The position numbers and the translations under genes are program-made. A stretch of DNA of 64,000 nt, taken from NCBI GenBank assembly GCA_004282745.1, contig SHMT01000011.1, forward strand, positions 1 to 64,000, read 5' to 3'. Origin of the DNA: Candidatus Scalindua sp. SCAELEC01 (GTDB lineage: Bacteria; Planctomycetota; Brocadiia; Brocadiales; Scalinduaceae). The notes under the pieces were generated by a model. That model did not search any database. It saw only the letters and a list, made by a program, of their open reading frames with translations, and was not told where the DNA came from. This document shows positions 61,770 to 64,000 of the stretch, one piece after another (the stretch's first letter is position 1; each line of letters opens with the position of its first letter).

Positions 61770-63269
61770 ATGAGTTCGGACTTGCGTTTGATTTGTGAAT
61801 ATGAAGAGGCACTCAGAAATGTTTGTAATGTCCTGTTTTCATTTGATATGAGCGGGAACTTACTTTCCTGGCACAAATCTGCTGAAGAGATATTCGGGTG
61901 TTTCCGTGAACAAGTAGTAGGAAAAAGCGTACGCACTCTTTGGCCTGGGGAGAAGCGGTCAATTGCGAACAATATGTTAGGGGTCCTTAACGGTGCAGCG
62001 AAATATGCGTTTATGATCGATACACCAGCCTCCAGAACATTGGAATCTCAAATTATTACTACAATTCCCATCAAGGACCAGAGTAGTCAGGTAATTGGTG
62101 CTACAGGAGTTTCCGAGAATATAACTCATAGCAGAACGTTTCTCCAATCCATTCTAGATGGGATAGAAGACTCCGTAAAGATCGTTGATAGAGATTTTAC
62201 TATAATCCTTTTTAATGAGAGGGCTTCTAAGCGACATAAGGGTATTGAAAAAACGTTGATAGGGGAAAAATGTTATGAAGTGTTTTGGGGTAAGAATCAA
62301 CCCTGTTCTCACTGTGTCACACGGAAATGCTTTGAGACGAATAGGCCTCAGCAGACGATTGATTCGTACCTTGGAGAAGGGGGAAAACAGTATATAGAGT
62401 TTTTTAGTTTTCCCATTAAGAATGAATTCGGAGAGACTGTCTATGCGATTGAATTTGAAAGGGACGTAACTGAGAGACAGGAATTAGAACAAAAGAAGGA
62501 GAAACAGAGAGAAGAGCTTGGAAAAATTGTAAGAGAGCTGCAACTTGCCTATCAAGAGATCCAGTCGATGCAAAGCAAACTCCTCCATGCTGAAAAGTTA
62601 GCATCGATTGGTCAGATTACTTCGTGTATTGCCCATGAACTGGACAGTCCACTAACAACGATTTCTGGATACTGTGAATTAATTGAAGAGGGTTTAAAGG
62701 ACGAAAATATTCTTTCAAGAGTGAAAATTATTTCAAATCAGGTAACGCGATGCCAGAAGACCATCCGAGGAGTTTTGGATTATTCAAGAAAATCAAAAGA
62801 TCTAAAAACATTTCAAGATGTAAATATGTTAATAAAGAAGACCATTTCTCTTATGGAATATGTTCTCAAGGTGAACAGAATCCGTGTTCTATTGGAGCTG
62901 GAAAATAATTTGCCGTTAGTAAATGTGCAAGAAAACCAAATACAACAGGTGTTCTTTAATCTATTGAGGAATGCCATAGACTCAATGCCAGATGGAGGAG
63001 AGATTAAGATATCAAGTTTCAAGAGGGACGACAATACGCTGCAACTCATCTTTAAGGATACAGGGCATGGAATATCAGCGGCAAAGCAGAAGAACATTTT
63101 TGAACCTTTCTTTACGACCAAGGATCAGGGAAAAGGGACGGGCCTTGGGTTGAGTATCTGCTCTGATATAGTCAGGAGCCATGGCGGAAGCATTACCGTG
63201 GAAAGTGGAGAAGGCGAAGGTTCGAAGTTTATCACCATATTACCCATAAACAGTGAGAAAGTCGAATGA
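61770..63269 (+). CDS. PAS-PAS sensor histidine kinase (NtrB-like)
   Basis: 499 residues, soluble. PAS 1 (about 20-125, FSFDMSGNLLSWHKSAEEIFG) and PAS 2 (about 126-235, SVKIVDRDFTIILFN) are followed by a helical linker. PAS 2 carries a four-cysteine insert (GEKCYEVF, CSHCVTRKCFE) that may hold a metal or sense redox. HisKA has LASIGQITSCIAHELDSPL, and the ATPase has NLLRNAIDSM, DTGHGI and GTGLGLSIC. ATG 61770 is preferred to TTG 61746. Its stop overlaps the NtrC-type gene start, so the two form a pair. Confidence 0.9.
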   Translation: MSSDLRLICEYEEALRNVCNVLFSFDMSGNLLSWHKSAEEIFGCFREQVVGKSVRTLWPGEKRSIANNMLGVLNGAAKYAFMIDTPASRTLESQIITTIPIKDQSSQVIGATGVSENITHSRTFLQSILDGIEDSVKIVDRDFTIILFNERASKRHKGIEKTLIGEKCYEVFWGKNQPCSHCVTRKCFETNRPQQTIDSYLGEGGKQYIEFFSFPIKNEFGETVYAIEFERDVTERQELEQKKEKQREELGKIVRELQLAYQEIQSMQSKLLHAEKLASIGQITSCIAHELDSPLTTISGYCELIEEGLKDENILSRVKIISNQVTRCQKTIRGVLDYSRKSKDLKTFQDVNMLIKKTISLMEYVLKVNRIRVLLELENNLPLVNVQENQIQQVFFNLLRNAIDSMPDGGEIKISSFKRDDNTLQLIFKDTGHGISAAKQKNIFEPFFTTKDQGKGTGLGLSICSDIVRSHGGSITVESGEGEGSKFITILPINSEKVE

Positions 63270-64000
63270 AGTCTAAAAAGAGAATCCTTGTGGTTGACGA
63301 CGATACGGCACTATCGGATATGTGCAAAGAGCTCTTGAGTAATCGCGGTTACGATGTGGACGCTATTTATAGTGGTGAGCAAGCCTTAGAAAGAGTAAGA
63401 GAGGGAGATTACTCGATTGTGATCACCGACTTGGTTATGCCTGGTATTGATGGCATAGAGCTAATGAAAAAGATAAAGCTGTTAAATGGTCGAATTGACG
63501 TTATCGTAATGACAAGTTATGCAACAGTCAGTAATGCTGTGGAAGCGATGAAATTAGGAGCTTCCGATTACATTACAAAACCCTTCAAACGTGATGAACT
63601 GACATTGATCATTAATAAGATATTGCAAATGCAGTCTCTGGAAAACGAGGTGCATCGACTACGTTCTGAGCTGGATACAAAGTATAAGTTTGGAAATATC
63701 ATTGGGAAAAGTGAAAAGATGGGAAAGGTTTATGCCCTCATAAACAGTATTAGCGATACTGAGGCTAATCTACTCATTCAGGGTGAGACGGGAACGGGCA
63801 AAGAGTTAGTAGCGAAGGCAGTGCATTATAATAGCATGAGAAAGGACAAACCTTTTGTAAAGGTAGATTGTGCATCTCTTACCGAAACACTGCTTGAAAG
63901 TGAGCTTTTTGGTCACGAAAAGGGTGCCTTCACGGGAGCGACAAAAGATAGAGTTGGGAGGTTTCGGATGGCCGATAAGGGGACAATTTTTCTTGATGAG
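63266..64000 (+). CDS. NtrC-type sigma-54 response regulator (cut by window end)
   Basis: 245 codons visible from an ATG overlapping the kinase stop (ATGA). The receiver domain (about 1-120) has VVDDD, phosphoacceptor Asp in VITDLVMPG, and KPF. The AAA+ domain begins IIGKSEKM and shows Walker A GETGTGKE, the sigma-54 contact loop ESELFGHEKGAFTGA, and the Walker B start GTIFLDE at the edge. It activates RpoN-dependent promoters when phosphorylated by the adjacent kinase. One -24/-12 promoter is seen in this window (12177-12192). Confidence 0.95.
   Translation, partial: MKSKKRILVVDDDTALSDMCKELLSNRGYDVDAIYSGEQALERVREGDYSIVITDLVMPGIDGIELMKKIKLLNGRIDVIVMTSYATVSNAVEAMKLGASDYITKPFKRDELTLIINKILQMQSLENEVHRLRSELDTKYKFGNIIGKSEKMGKVYALINSISDTEANLLIQGETGTGKELVAKAVHYNSMRKDKPFVKVDCASLTETLLESELFGHEKGAFTGATKDRVGRFRMADKGTIFLDE

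Overview
The window looks like a chromosomal piece of an anammox planctomycete (order Brocadiales, perhaps Scalindua-like). This is inferred from three things: an ammonium transporter fused to a histidine kinase, as in the Kuenenia Amt5 sensor; a very large gene cluster for a cytochrome bc complex rich in c-type hemes; and moderate-to-low GC with many TTG starts behind good Shine-Dalgarno (SD) sites. No rRNA or tRNA gene was seen, so the taxon stays an inference.

Layout. 0-9.6 kb holds a PilZ-like protein, a ferredoxin, an arsenic operon (arsR-arsC-acr3) under a consensus promoter with an ArsR-type palindrome, two envelope proteins, a porin-like mono-heme outer-membrane protein with a two-site palindromic control region, and pyruvate kinase. 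9.9-30.4 kb is the centrepiece. A radical-SAM/SPASM protein with two PCP_red domains is divergent from a roughly 18-kb co-directional cluster behind a sigma-54 type -24/-12 promoter. The cluster holds a cupredoxin, Rieske protein, split cytochrome b, a 44-residue membrane peptide, an FAD/Fe-S NAD(P) oxidoreductase, an octaheme cytochrome, a second cupredoxin, a CydA-like membrane protein, five more c-type cytochromes, and a double universal-stress protein that again ends in a PCP_red domain. It encodes 18 CxxCH motifs. It reads as a quinol:cytochrome c machine with an NAD(P)H branch and a bd-oxidase-like branch, flanked by its own maturation or stress genes.

30.8-37.9 kb holds exported TPR and repeat proteins, a transglutaminase-TPR protein and a TDT/SLAC1 transporter. 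37.9-48.4 kb is a biosynthetic region: rnhB-asd on the minus strand, then hisD, hisC, serB, hisB, an eight-bladed beta-propeller protein and a eukaryote-type hisA on the plus strand. 48.7-53.0 kb is an RND efflux operon. 53.9-55.5 kb has a zinc-ribbon protein and a GH15-like protein. 55.7-64 kb is a signalling region: on the minus strand Amt-kinase, heme sensor protein, dCache kinase and response regulator; on the plus strand a PAS kinase and an NtrC-type regulator cut by the window end.

Two families of short non-coding palindromic elements are scattered in the intergenic space. One is about 145 bp with 6-bp TANNTA target duplications (nine full, short, divergent or partial copies). The other is 194 bp with 8-bp target duplications (two full copies plus fragments). 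None lies inside the respiratory cluster. They sit at operon joints and gene ends: within the rnhB stop codon, between hisD and hisC, and in the leader of the porin-cytochrome gene. Two genes have perfect TTGACA-N16-TATAAT promoters placed so close to the ATG that the mRNAs should be leaderless.
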